A stretch of 24,887 nucleotides of DNA from DASSUW01 sp035717845 (GTDB lineage: Bacteria; Actinomycetota; Thermoleophilia; Solirubrobacterales; Solirubrobacteraceae), in NCBI GenBank assembly GCA_035717845.1, contig DASTIC010000303.1, forward strand, positions 1 to 24,887, in the 5' to 3' direction. The position numbers were made by a program, and so were the translations under genes. A model generated the notes under the pieces. The model ran no database searches. It was not told the origin of the DNA and saw only the letters and a program-made list of their open reading frames with translations. Of this stretch, positions 15,422 to 24,887 are shown piece after piece. How positions within the stretch are numbered: position 1 is the first letter of the stretch; every line of letters starts with the position of its first letter.

Positions 15422-15424
15422 GAT
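15419..15424 (+). promoter_or_regulatory. candidate -10 box of ppdK (leaderless type)
   Basis: TAGGAT starts with the recO stop codon (TAG, 15419-15421) and ends 9 nt before the ppdK ATG at 15434. No Shine-Dalgarno sequence lies between them. Confidence 0.5.
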
Positions 15425-15433
15425 CGCGCCGAC

Positions 15434-18040
<2,607 letters not shown>

Positions 18041-18073
18041 CGGACGCCCGCACGCGCCGAGCCGCCGGTCACA

Positions 18074-19054
18074 ATGACCGCAGTGCTCGTCGCCGACGAC
18101 TACGCCGCCCGCATCCAGGCCTGGGAGGAGGCACACCTCTCCCCGCTCGCCGCCCGCTCGTATCCCGCCGAGCGCGCGCAGGCGGAGCCCGACTGCGGGC
18201 TGCGCACCCCCTTCCAGCGCGACCGCGACCGGATCGTGCACTCGAAGGCATTCCGGCGGCTCAAGCACAAGACCCAGGTGTTCGTCGCACCGGAGGGCGA
18301 CCACTACCGCACGCGGCTCACCCACACGCTGGAGGCGACGCAGATCTCCCGCACCGTCGCCCGTGCGCTGCGGCTCAACGAGGACCTGACGGAGGCGATC
18401 GGCCTGGGGCACGACGTCGGCCATCCGCCGTTCGGGCACATCGGCGAGGCGGTGCTGGACGCCTGCGGCCGCGAGCGCTTCGGCCGCGGCTTCCGGCACA
18501 ACGAGCATTCGCTGCGGGTGGTCGAGCCGCTCAACCTCACGGCCGCCGTGCGGGACGGCATCCTGCGCCACTCGAGCGGGGCGGGCGAGCCGGCCACGCT
18601 CGAGGGGAAGATCGTGCGGCTGGTGGACCGGATCGCCTACATCAACCACGACATCGACGACGCGCTGAGGGCGGGAGTGCTCACGCTCGGCGAGCTGCCG
18701 CGGGAGGAGATCGCCGTGCTCGGCGACACCGGCTCGGCGAGGATCGACCGGCTCGTGCACGACCTCGTCGAGCACTCCGAGCAGGCGGGCGACATCGTGC
18801 AGGGCGCCGAGGTCGGCGCCGCGATGCTCCGCCTGCGCACGTTCATGTTCGATCACGTGTACCTCGGGCCGGCGGCGCGCGCCGAGCACGCCAAGATCGA
18901 GCGGGTGCTGCGGGGCCTGTTCGACTGGTACTGCGCCCATCCGGAGGAGCTCCCGGGGGGCGGGAACGTGATCGACCACCTCGCCGGGATGACCGACCGC
19001 TACGCGATCCGCGCCTGGTCGGAGCGCTTCGTGCCGCAGGGCCACGCCGTCTGA
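18074..19054 (+). CDS. dgt: HD-domain dNTP triphosphohydrolase (dGTPase-like)
   Basis: 326 residues, the short dGTPase type. These enzymes cleave dNTPs to the nucleoside and tripolyphosphate and help control the dNTP pool. The family N-terminal block RTPFQRDRDRIVHSKAFRRL begins at R44. The HD metal site is complete: H84 (LTHTLEATQ), H113-D114 (GLGHDVGHPPFGH) and D185 (LVDRIAYINHD). The C-terminal region continues the helical fold to residue 326. The specificity for dGTP versus other dNTPs cannot be read from the sequence. The ATG at 18074 has neither a Shine-Dalgarno sequence nor a TAnnnT box. The stop overlaps the dnaG start (TGATG); dgt next to dnaG is also the order in M. tuberculosis (Rv2344c-Rv2343c), so pool control and priming are co-expressed. 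Confidence 0.93.
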   Translation: MTAVLVADDYAARIQAWEEAHLSPLAARSYPAERAQAEPDCGLRTPFQRDRDRIVHSKAFRRLKHKTQVFVAPEGDHYRTRLTHTLEATQISRTVARALRLNEDLTEAIGLGHDVGHPPFGHIGEAVLDACGRERFGRGFRHNEHSLRVVEPLNLTAAVRDGILRHSSGAGEPATLEGKIVRLVDRIAYINHDIDDALRAGVLTLGELPREEIAVLGDTGSARIDRLVHDLVEHSEQAGDIVQGAEVGAAMLRLRTFMFDHVYLGPAARAEHAKIERVLRGLFDWYCAHPEELPGGGNVIDHLAGMTDRYAIRAWSERFVPQGHAV

Positions 19055-20829
19055 TGGCGCGCTACACGCAGGACTCCCGGGAGCGCGTCCGCGACGCGGT
19101 GGACTTCGAGGAGCTCGTGGGCGCCCGCACCGAGCTCAAGCGGGCCGGCGCGCGGCGGCTCCAGGGGCTGTGCCCGTTCCACGACGAGCGGACGCCCTCG
19201 TTCGGCATCGACCCGGTGGAGAAGCTCTACCACTGCTTCGGGTGCGGCGTGGGCGGCGACGTGTTCTCGTTCGTGATGGAGACCGAGGGGCTCGACTTCG
19301 CGGGCGCCCTCGAGTCGCTCGCCGACCGCTACGGGGTCGAGCTCGAGCGCGAGGCCGAGGACCCCGCCGCGGCCGCCCGCCGCGAACGGACGGATCGGCT
19401 GCTGGCGCTGCTCGAGCGGACGGCGGCGTACTACGTCCGCGTGCTGTGGGAGAGCCCGGAGGCCGCTGCCGCGCGCGAGTACCTGGCCGGCCGGGGGCTG
19501 GAGGAGGGCGCGCTGCGCGAGTTCCGGGTGGGCTTCTCTCCCGGCGCCTTCGACCGCGTGGTCGGCGCCTCCGAGCGCGCCGGCTACCGGCCCGAGGAGC
19601 TGCTCGCGTGCGGGCTGGCCTCGCGGCGGCGGGACGGCCGCGGCGTGATCGACCGCTTCCGCGGCCGGATCATGTTCCCGCTGTGCGACGAGCGCGGCCG
19701 CGTGCTCGGCTTCGGCGCGCGGGCGCTGCGGCCGGACGATCAGCCCAAGTACCTGAACTCGTCGGACAACGACGTCTTCCACAAGGGCGAGCTCCTGTAC
19801 GGCGCCGACCTCGCCCGGGCGGCGGCGGCGAAGGCGGGGCGCGTGGTGCTCGTGGAGGGCTACACCGACGCGGTGGCGCTGCGGCAGGCGGGCGTCGCCG
19901 AGGTGGTGGGCTCGATGGGCACGGCGCTGACCGAGCGCCAGGTGTCGGCGCTGGCGCGGCTTGCTCCGGCCGCCCTGTTCTGCCAGGACCCCGACGCCGC
20001 CGGGCAGGAGGCGGTCTCGCGGAGCGTCACGGCGCTGCGCGACGTCAACCGCTCCCGCGCCGGGCGCGGCGTCGAGTTCAAGATCGTCCGCCTGCCGGCC
20101 GGCTCCGACCCCGCGGACGTCGTCCAGCGCGACGGCGCCGACGCCCTGCGGACCCTGCTCGACCGGGCGGTGCCGATCGCGCGGTTCGAGGTCGAGCGGG
20201 CGCTCGAGCGAGGCGAGACGAGGACCGCCGAGGGCCGCGACCGAGCGCTCGAGGACGCCGCCGCCGCCATCCGGCCGCTCCCGCCGAGCGTGCTCCGCGA
20301 CGAGCTCGTGCAGCTCGCCGCGGGCCGGCTCGGGTTGAGCGAGAGCCTCGTCGCCTCGGCCCTCGCCGCCCGGCGGCCCGATCCGTTGCCGAGACCGTCC
20401 GGCCGCGCCGCGGCCAACGGCGCCCGTGCGGCGCTCGACCGCCGCGAGCAGTCGGAACGAGCCTTCCTCGCCCTATGCCTGGCGTTGCCGGAGGAGGGCC
20501 AGGACCGGCTTGCGGCCGCGGATCTCGACGAGCTGTTCTCCGCCCCCGCGACCCGCCGCGCCGCCGAGTACCTCCGCGGCCGTCTGCGCTCGCCCGCGGG
20601 CGAGCTGCCGGCCGGCGACGAGCCGCTCGCCCGCCTCGTCGCCGAGCTCGTGATCCGCGCCGGCCAGCTCGACGCGACACCGGCGAAGCTCGAGCTCGAG
20701 GCGCTCCAGCTCGACCTCCACAACCTCGACCGCCGGATCGCCGCCGCTCGCAGCGACGGCCACGAGACCCTCCCGCTCGCCACCGAGCGGCAGGTCGTGC
20801 TCGACAAGATCCGCCACCGTCTGAGCTGA
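19054..20829 (+). CDS. dnaG: DNA primase
   Basis: 591 residues. It makes RNA primers at the replication fork with DnaB. The zinc-binding domain has C40, H43, C61 and C64 (LCPFHDERTPSF, YHCFGCG). The RNA polymerase domain contains FRGRIMFPL, FGARAL and KYLNSSDNDVFHKGELLYG (in two parts), then the Toprim fold with the catalytic E268 in VEGYTDAVAL and D312/D314 in QDPDAAGQEA. The C-terminal helicase-interaction region (about 450-591) is divergent and rich in Ala, Arg and Leu, as is usual. The ATG at 19054 overlaps the dgt TGA. The macromolecular-synthesis partner rpoD does not follow; a tRNA gene does. Confidence 0.96.
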   Translation: MARYTQDSRERVRDAVDFEELVGARTELKRAGARRLQGLCPFHDERTPSFGIDPVEKLYHCFGCGVGGDVFSFVMETEGLDFAGALESLADRYGVELEREAEDPAAAARRERTDRLLALLERTAAYYVRVLWESPEAAAAREYLAGRGLEEGALREFRVGFSPGAFDRVVGASERAGYRPEELLACGLASRRRDGRGVIDRFRGRIMFPLCDERGRVLGFGARALRPDDQPKYLNSSDNDVFHKGELLYGADLARAAAAKAGRVVLVEGYTDAVALRQAGVAEVVGSMGTALTERQVSALARLAPAALFCQDPDAAGQEAVSRSVTALRDVNRSRAGRGVEFKIVRLPAGSDPADVVQRDGADALRTLLDRAVPIARFEVERALERGETRTAEGRDRALEDAAAAIRPLPPSVLRDELVQLAAGRLGLSESLVASALAARRPDPLPRPSGRAAANGARAALDRREQSERAFLALCLALPEEGQDRLAAADLDELFSAPATRRAAEYLRGRLRSPAGELPAGDEPLARLVAELVIRAGQLDATPAKLELEALQLDLHNLDRRIAAARSDGHETLPLATERQVVLDKIRHRLS

Positions 20830-20842
20830 CGAGGGCGGCCGC

Positions 20843-20848
20843 TACACT
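20843..20848 (+). promoter_or_regulatory. candidate -10 box of tRNA-Asn
   Basis: TACACT, the same hexamer as upstream of pyrG, lies 41 bp before the tRNA, in the 60-bp gap after dnaG. It falls in the loop of a possible small hairpin (GGCCG 20837-20841 with CGGCC 20850-20854) that could instead end the dnaG transcript. Confidence 0.4.
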
Positions 20849-20889
20849 CCGGCCAATCGCGGCCGATCACCAGGCCACGGCAGTTCCGG

Positions 20890-20962
<73 letters not shown>

Positions 20963-20968
20963 TAGGCG

Positions 20969-22465
20969 TCAGAAGCCCGGCGGGATCCCGCGCGCCTGGC
21001 CCGTGGACCAGCATCGCCTCGCGCCCTTGCAGCGCCGGTACCGCTTGAGCGCGGCGCTGAGCCGGGCCTGCTCCTCGCCGGTGAGGAACGGGGCGCGGTT
21101 CACCAGCTCGGCGGGGTCCGTGCGGCGGTCGTAGAACTCGCGGTCGCCGTTCTCGTACTCGACGTACGTGGTGTTCACGGTGCGCAGGGCGTCGTAGGAG
21201 TTCGGCATCCCCATCTTCCAGCCCTGGATGTCGGGGTCGCCGGCGACGACGCCGGGGTGGGCGTGCTCGATCAGGAGCGCCCGCCGCCAGCGCCTGGGCG
21301 GGGTGCCGGCGATGAACGGCGCGAGCGAGCGGCCGTTGCGGCGCGCGTCGGGCTTCAGCCCGGCCCAGTCCTCGAAGGTGGGGGCGAGATCGACCGTGCC
21401 GGTAAGGGCGGAGGTGACCGAGCGCTGCGGCACGGCGGGGCCCACGACGACCAAGGGCACGCGCACGTCGTGGTCGAACGCCGTCCGCTTGCCGAAGGTC
21501 AGCCGGTGCTGGCCGAGGTGGTAGCCGTTGTCGGAGCCGAACACGATGTACGTGTTGTCGGCGAGCTTCTCCTTCTTGAGCTTGGCGCGGACGTCGCGGA
21601 TCAGGTCGTCGAGCGCCTGCACGGAGCGGGCGCGCCGGCGGTGGTGGCGCAGCAGCCGGTCATAGAGCTCGATCGTCAGCGGCGGCCGTGCGCCCAGCCA
21701 CGTCGGGGGGCTCTCGACCGGCGCGTCGAAGCCGGGCGCGATCGGCAGCGGGAGGTCCTTGAACATCCAGCGGTGGCGTGGCGCGGCACGGGCCGGCCGG
21801 TGCGGGGCGAAGCTCGAGACGTTGATGAAGAACGGGCGCTTGCCGCGGTGGATGAACCGCACGGCCCGGCGCGTGAGGACGTCGGTCAGGTAGGCCTTCG
21901 GCCTGCGGCCGAAGCGCAGCAGCTTCCCGTTGTCGAGCATCGTGAACCCGAAGCCGCTGTAGCCCTTGTTCGTCACGAGCCACTCGTCCCACCCGGGCTC
22001 GACGCCGTGCTTGTACGGGAGGTACTCGTTCAGGTACTTGCCCATCAGCGCGGTCCGGTAGCCGGCGCGCTGCATCGCGATGCCGACGCTGCGCATCCGC
22101 GCCCCGGAGTCGCGGAACCTCCCGTAGCCCCCCTCGGGCCGGGAGTTCGAGAGCACCTTGGTGTTGTGCGGGAACTGGCCCGTCAGGATCGTCGCCCGCG
22201 AGCTACAGCAGAGCGAGTCGGCGACCACGAACTGGTCGAACGTCATGCCCTGGCGTTGCATCTTGCGGACCTGGGGCATGTGCTCGAGGAGGTCCCACGA
22301 CAGGTCGTCGGCGAGCACGTAGACGATGTTCGGCGGGCGCTTCTCGGCCGGGGCGGCGGCCGCGGCCGGAGCCAGCGCAGCGCCGACCAGCGCGGCCAAC
22401 GCCACGCAGAGGACTACGAATCGCGTGCCGTCAGACCCGAGCACAGCCGTCCGGTATGTGAGCAC
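20969..22465 (-). CDS. secreted sulfatase with unusual C-C-S-S-R active-site motif
   Basis: 498 residues with an N-terminal signal peptide (hydrophobic run at about 16-38, rich in Ala). The sulfatase fold is clear: metal ligands D53-D54 in VLADDLSWD, the block SLCCSSRATILTGQ at 85-97, GKYLNEY, and the second metal pair D-N in FGSDNGYHLGQH, followed by KRTAFDHDVRVP. Overall it resembles the N-acetylglucosamine-6-sulfatase and choline-sulfatase-like branch that cleaves sulfate esters. The formylglycine precursor should be C86, but the third position of the C-x-P-S-R motif is Ser in place of Pro (or Ala). No maturase is encoded in this window. The start is a GTG at 22465 without a clear ribosome binding site; a GTG at 22444 is an alternative. 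It lies 25 bp after the Cys/His repeat gene and probably shares its transcript. Confidence 0.9.
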   Translation of the reverse strand: MLTYRTAVLGSDGTRFVVLCVALAALVGAALAPAAAAAPAEKRPPNIVYVLADDLSWDLLEHMPQVRKMQRQGMTFDQFVVADSLCCSSRATILTGQFPHNTKVLSNSRPEGGYGRFRDSGARMRSVGIAMQRAGYRTALMGKYLNEYLPYKHGVEPGWDEWLVTNKGYSGFGFTMLDNGKLLRFGRRPKAYLTDVLTRRAVRFIHRGKRPFFINVSSFAPHRPARAAPRHRWMFKDLPLPIAPGFDAPVESPPTWLGARPPLTIELYDRLLRHHRRRARSVQALDDLIRDVRAKLKKEKLADNTYIVFGSDNGYHLGQHRLTFGKRTAFDHDVRVPLVVVGPAVPQRSVTSALTGTVDLAPTFEDWAGLKPDARRNGRSLAPFIAGTPPRRWRRALLIEHAHPGVVAGDPDIQGWKMGMPNSYDALRTVNTTYVEYENGDREFYDRRTDPAELVNRAPFLTGEEQARLSAALKRYRRCKGARRCWSTGQARGIPPGF

Positions 22466-22490
22466 ATCACGCGGCAGAACGTTGCGGTGC

Positions 22491-23675
22491 TCAGCTGAAC
22501 GTCACCAGCGCGTCCTCCATGCGCGCGGCGCCGGCAGCGCACGCCCGGCGGTCGGCGACGCCCCGCACCCGGGGGCAGCCGCTGCGCGCGAACCGGCCGT
22601 CCGTGAGCACGGCGAGCGTCTTCCCGAGCCACTCGAAGCAGGCGCTACGCACGCCGGCTCGGACGCCGAACCGCCGGCAGCCTCCGATCAGCCGCCCGAG
22701 CTCGTCCTCGTCGGCATCGAGCAGGTTCTGGGCCTTGGTGCCGCGCACGCAGCTCGCGGCGTCGGCGGGCGAGCGCAGGCGCGAGCAGAGCGCGAGCTGC
22801 TCGGCCGGATCGGGCGGGCCGATCACGGAGGCGGCGGTGATGCAGCCCGACCGCTGGACGCCGCGCAGCCCCGCGCACAGCCCGTCGAGGTCCTCGGGCG
22901 TCTCGGCCACGAACCCCTCCGGGCGGTTCTCGACGAACGCCCGGTACCAGCAGGGGCGCACGAACTCGGCCGGCTGCTCGCCGCACAGCACGCGCGGGTT
23001 CGTCTCCGGCTCGGTGGCGAGCCGCGCCTCGTCGACGCCGAGGGCCGCGAACCAGTAGTCGTGGTAGGCGCCCTGCGCGCAGTCCGGCGCCTGCGCGCCG
23101 AGCCCCCGGCACAGGTCGAGCGCCGGCGCGAGGTCTCCGCTGGAGCGCACGAACGCGTGGCCGAACCCGTGGATGCAGCTGTAGCGCTGGTAGCGGGTCG
23201 CGGCCTCCCCGCACGCGCGCACCGCCTCGGCGGGGCGGGAGACGTCGATGTCGGAGGCCACCGCCGTGACCAGGCCATGCGCGAAGCCCGCCGTGCACGC
23301 GGGGTCGTTGCCCTTCGGGAGCGCGTCCATCAGCGTCGCCAGCCGCACCCCGGACTGGCTCGCGTAGCGCCGGCCGACGGTGTGCATCACACCGTGGCAC
23401 CAGGAGAGGAACGGGCCACCCTCCTCCCAGGCCCGGGCGGCGATGTCGCGGACCACCGGCCGCGGATCCTCCCGGCCCCGCAGCATCGCGGAGAGCTCGC
23501 GCACGTAGCACGCCTTGCCCTCGTCGCCGGGCAGCCCGCGACAGGCCGCCGGGTCGCCCTGGGAGAGCGGCCGCTCGGCTGGGTCGGCTCCCAGCACGAG
23601 CACACTCGTCACGGCCCACGTCGCGAGGGCGACCGCCGCCACGGCGGCGATGCCGAGTGCCGACCGCCGCGTCAC
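22491..23675 (-). CDS. secreted cysteine-paired repeat protein with clustered C-x(1-2)-G-x2-H motifs, function unknown
   Basis: 394 residues from a GTG; residues 1-30 form a signal peptide or membrane anchor (RR, then Ala/Val-rich). The rest is about ten repeats of 31-43 residues, marked by C at 56, 93, 127, 167, 199, 242, 278, 309, 346 and 379. Eight of these have a partner Cys 10-13 residues earlier (45, 155, 189, 231, 267, 297, 333, 367); C93 and C127 do not. The protein has 18 Cys after the signal. It has only six His, all in repeats 2-5: CHGVMH (93-98), CTAGFAH (127-133), CIHGFGH (167-173) and CAQGAYH (199-205). Predicted helical character and repeat length suggest a TPR/Sel1-like solenoid held by disulfides, with a histidine cluster on one face that could bind metal or haem. 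I do not recognise the family. The sulfatase gene follows after 25 bp. Confidence 0.82.
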   Translation of the reverse strand: MTRRSALGIAAVAAVALATWAVTSVLVLGADPAERPLSQGDPAACRGLPGDEGKACYVRELSAMLRGREDPRPVVRDIAARAWEEGGPFLSWCHGVMHTVGRRYASQSGVRLATLMDALPKGNDPACTAGFAHGLVTAVASDIDVSRPAEAVRACGEAATRYQRYSCIHGFGHAFVRSSGDLAPALDLCRGLGAQAPDCAQGAYHDYWFAALGVDEARLATEPETNPRVLCGEQPAEFVRPCWYRAFVENRPEGFVAETPEDLDGLCAGLRGVQRSGCITAASVIGPPDPAEQLALCSRLRSPADAASCVRGTKAQNLLDADEDELGRLIGGCRRFGVRAGVRSACFEWLGKTLAVLTDGRFARSGCPRVRGVADRRACAAGAARMEDALVTFS

Positions 23676-23682
23676 GCCGTCA

Positions 23683-23688
23683 ATCGTA
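23683..23688 (-). promoter_or_regulatory. candidate -10 box of the Cys/His repeat gene (leaderless type)
   Basis: On the minus strand TACGAT (23688 to 23683) ends 7 nt before the GTG at 23675, with no Shine-Dalgarno sequence between them. It would drive both this gene and the sulfatase. Confidence 0.5.
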
Positions 23689-23696
23689 AGGAAGCC

Positions 23697-23725
23697 GGGC
23701 GACCCGCCGCCGGGGCGGGCCGCCC
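23697..23725 (-). terminator. GC-rich hairpin without T-tract, after the M14 remnant
   Basis: GGGCG (23697-23701) pairs with CGCCC (23721-23725) and CCCGCC (23703-23708) with GGCGGG (23714-23719): eleven pairs, one A-C mismatch and a 5-nt loop. It begins 14 bp past the stop of the carboxypeptidase remnant on the minus strand and ends just before the promoter of the next gene. Tail-less terminators of this kind are common in actinobacteria. Confidence 0.55.
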
Positions 23726-23739
23726 GTCAGCACCGGTGA

Positions 23740-24793
23740 TCAGCCGCCAGGCCGGATCTGGAACTGCTGCTGGCCGGTCGAGACGTTGCCCTTGATGTCC
23801 TCGGCGAGCCAGCGGAACGTGGTCGTCTCCGTGACGTGGAACACCTCGCCGGGCTCACGCGGGCCCGTCGAGTCCCACAACGTGGAGCTCGACGTGGGCC
23901 GCGACCCGTCGGTCGTGTAGCGGATCACCGACGGCTCGTTGATCCACTCGAACGTGGTCTCGATCGGCACGGAGGAGCGGCGCGGGCCGGTCATCTGCAC
24001 CTGCGGGTCCTCGTCGTCGCGCGCGTACGCGTCGGCCGACTCGAGCAGCCCGTAGTTGCCGGCCGCGAACTCCAGCGCCTCGAACTTGCCCTCCGCGCGT
24101 AGTCGGGCTGGAACCCGACCCCGGTCTGGAGCGCCGCGCCCTCGATCCGCGCGCCGGACGCATGCGCGAAGGCCAGCGGCTCGGTGAGCGTGATGAGGCC
24201 GCCCGACCTCGCCGCGACCGTGCGCTTCTCCGGGTTGGTGCCGCTGACGTCGATCCGGAGCGTGTCGCCCGGCTTGAGGTAGACGAGCCCGCTCGCGCCG
24301 TTCGGGACCTGGATCTGGGTCGACCCTGCGGCTCTCGCGCCCTGGAGCGTCGTGAAGTACCGGTCCGCGCCCGTCTCGAACGAGTAGGCGATGACGTTCC
24401 GGTTGTACCAGTGCTCGTCGGCGCTGTTGCCTGCCGCCGAGTACAGGACGTCCGCGATCGGGCCGGTCCGCTCCGGCAGGATCGCCGTGTTCCGGGTCTC
24501 CTTGATCCGGTTGAGGATCTGGTCACCGGCCTCGAAGAAAGTACTTCTCGACGCCGATGTTCGCGTGCACCGCGTCGCCCTCGTCGCGGTTCGGCAGGTA
24601 CGTGCCCGGCGCCCGCATGAAGTAGCCGCCGAAGCTGTGGATGTTGTTCGAGAACTTGATGTTGTCGAACGTGTCCGCGATCCACAGCTCGTTCTTGATC
24701 TCCGGCTCGGACGCCTCCTCGGGGCCCGCGAACACGTCGCTGATGCACGAAGACGCCGACGCCCGCCAGCAGCCGCTTACTCGCACCAGCCAT
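23740..24793 (-). pseudogene. decayed M14 zinc carboxypeptidase (N-terminal half missing, three frame breaks)
   Basis: Reading the minus strand from the ATG at 24793 (preceded by AGGGGG), a signal-peptide-like MAGASKRLLAGVGVF is followed by a frame change near 24745-24752. M14 sequence then runs in a second frame: DVFAGPEEASEPEIKNELW, and NNIHSFGGYF with the third zinc-ligand His. One extra base near 24535-24541 shifts it into a third frame (AGDQILNRIKETRN, VLYSAAGNSADEH, and AYSFETG with the catalytic Glu). A lost base near 24091-24099 restores a frame reading FEALEFAAGNYGLLESAD and a C-terminal chitobiase-type beta domain (VIRYTTDGSRPTSS, FRWLAEDIKGNVS) to the stop at 23740. The HxxE zinc motif is absent, so no active enzyme can result. 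The other genes of the window are intact, so systematic sequencing error is unlikely, though single errors are possible. Confidence 0.82.
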
Positions 24794-24862
24794 GATCAGA
24801 CCCCCTGCTCTACGTTGCGGCTGATCAGATCACGCGGAGCAGTGCGCGTCAAGCGTGGCTGC

Positions 24863-24868
24863 TAGGTT
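24863..24868 (+). promoter_or_regulatory. candidate -10 box of a gene at the right edge (leaderless type)
   Basis: TAGGTT ends 7 nt before the GTG at 24876. The region 24794-24862 between it and the carboxypeptidase remnant holds two copies of TGATCAGA (24793-24800 and 24822-24829), meaning unknown. Confidence 0.35.
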
Positions 24869-24875
24869 CGCGCCC

Positions 24876-24887
24876 GTGAGTCCAGAG
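24876..24887 (+). CDS. possible start of a gene cut by the window edge
   Basis: GTG followed by three sense codons (S-P-E) up to the last base. The only support is the TAGGTT box at the spacing used by other genes here. No product can be named. Confidence 0.25.

Overview
The window reads as part of a high-GC actinobacterial chromosome (my estimate is above 70% G+C). I infer a deep-branching lineage of the Thermoleophilia/Solirubrobacterales type from base composition, GTG starts, gene order and the style of the secreted proteins; no rRNA is present to prove it. The run tlyA-nadK-recN-pyrG-Nudix-xerD is the order seen in Mycobacterium tuberculosis (Rv1694 to Rv1701), here with extra genes inserted. 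No insertion sequence, phage or CRISPR array is visible.

Layout. 1-996: the 3' part of dxs (isoprenoid precursors). 1051-1150: two tandem stem-loop units of about 50 bp between convergent genes. 1149-1490: a small membrane protein on the minus strand. 1552-8372: a plus-strand block tlyA, nadK, recN, pyrG, an M20 peptidase and a Nudix hydrolase, mostly with 4-bp overlaps or very short gaps. 8377-9981: a Tat-exported PhoD-like phosphatase on the minus strand. 10101-14323: xerD, deoB, a lipoprotein zinc peptidase and mutM. 14315-14428: a 57-bp tandem duplication carrying the stop codons of two convergent genes. 14420-14680: a glutaredoxin, divergent from recO. 14699-20829: recO, ppdK, dgt, dnaG. 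20890-20962: tRNA-Asn(GTT).

Beyond the tRNA, everything up to about 24793 is on the minus strand and encodes exported proteins: a sulfatase, a secreted protein built from about ten cysteine-marked repeats in which all six histidines fall in four consecutive C-x(1-2)-G-x2-H loops, and a decayed M14 zinc carboxypeptidase with a missing N-terminal half and three reading-frame breaks. The first bases of a further plus-strand gene may lie at the right edge.

The core genes are housekeeping: DNA replication and repair (dnaG, recN, recO, mutM, xerD), nucleotide supply and clean-up (pyrG, deoB, dgt, Nudix), NADP synthesis, rRNA methylation and PEP/pyruvate balance. Most genes that open a transcription unit carry a TAnnnT hexamer 7-10 nt before a start codon that has no Shine-Dalgarno sequence, which suggests widespread leaderless transcription. 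The least explained items are the cysteine/histidine repeat protein at 22491-23675 and the covarying tandem hairpins at 1051-1150.
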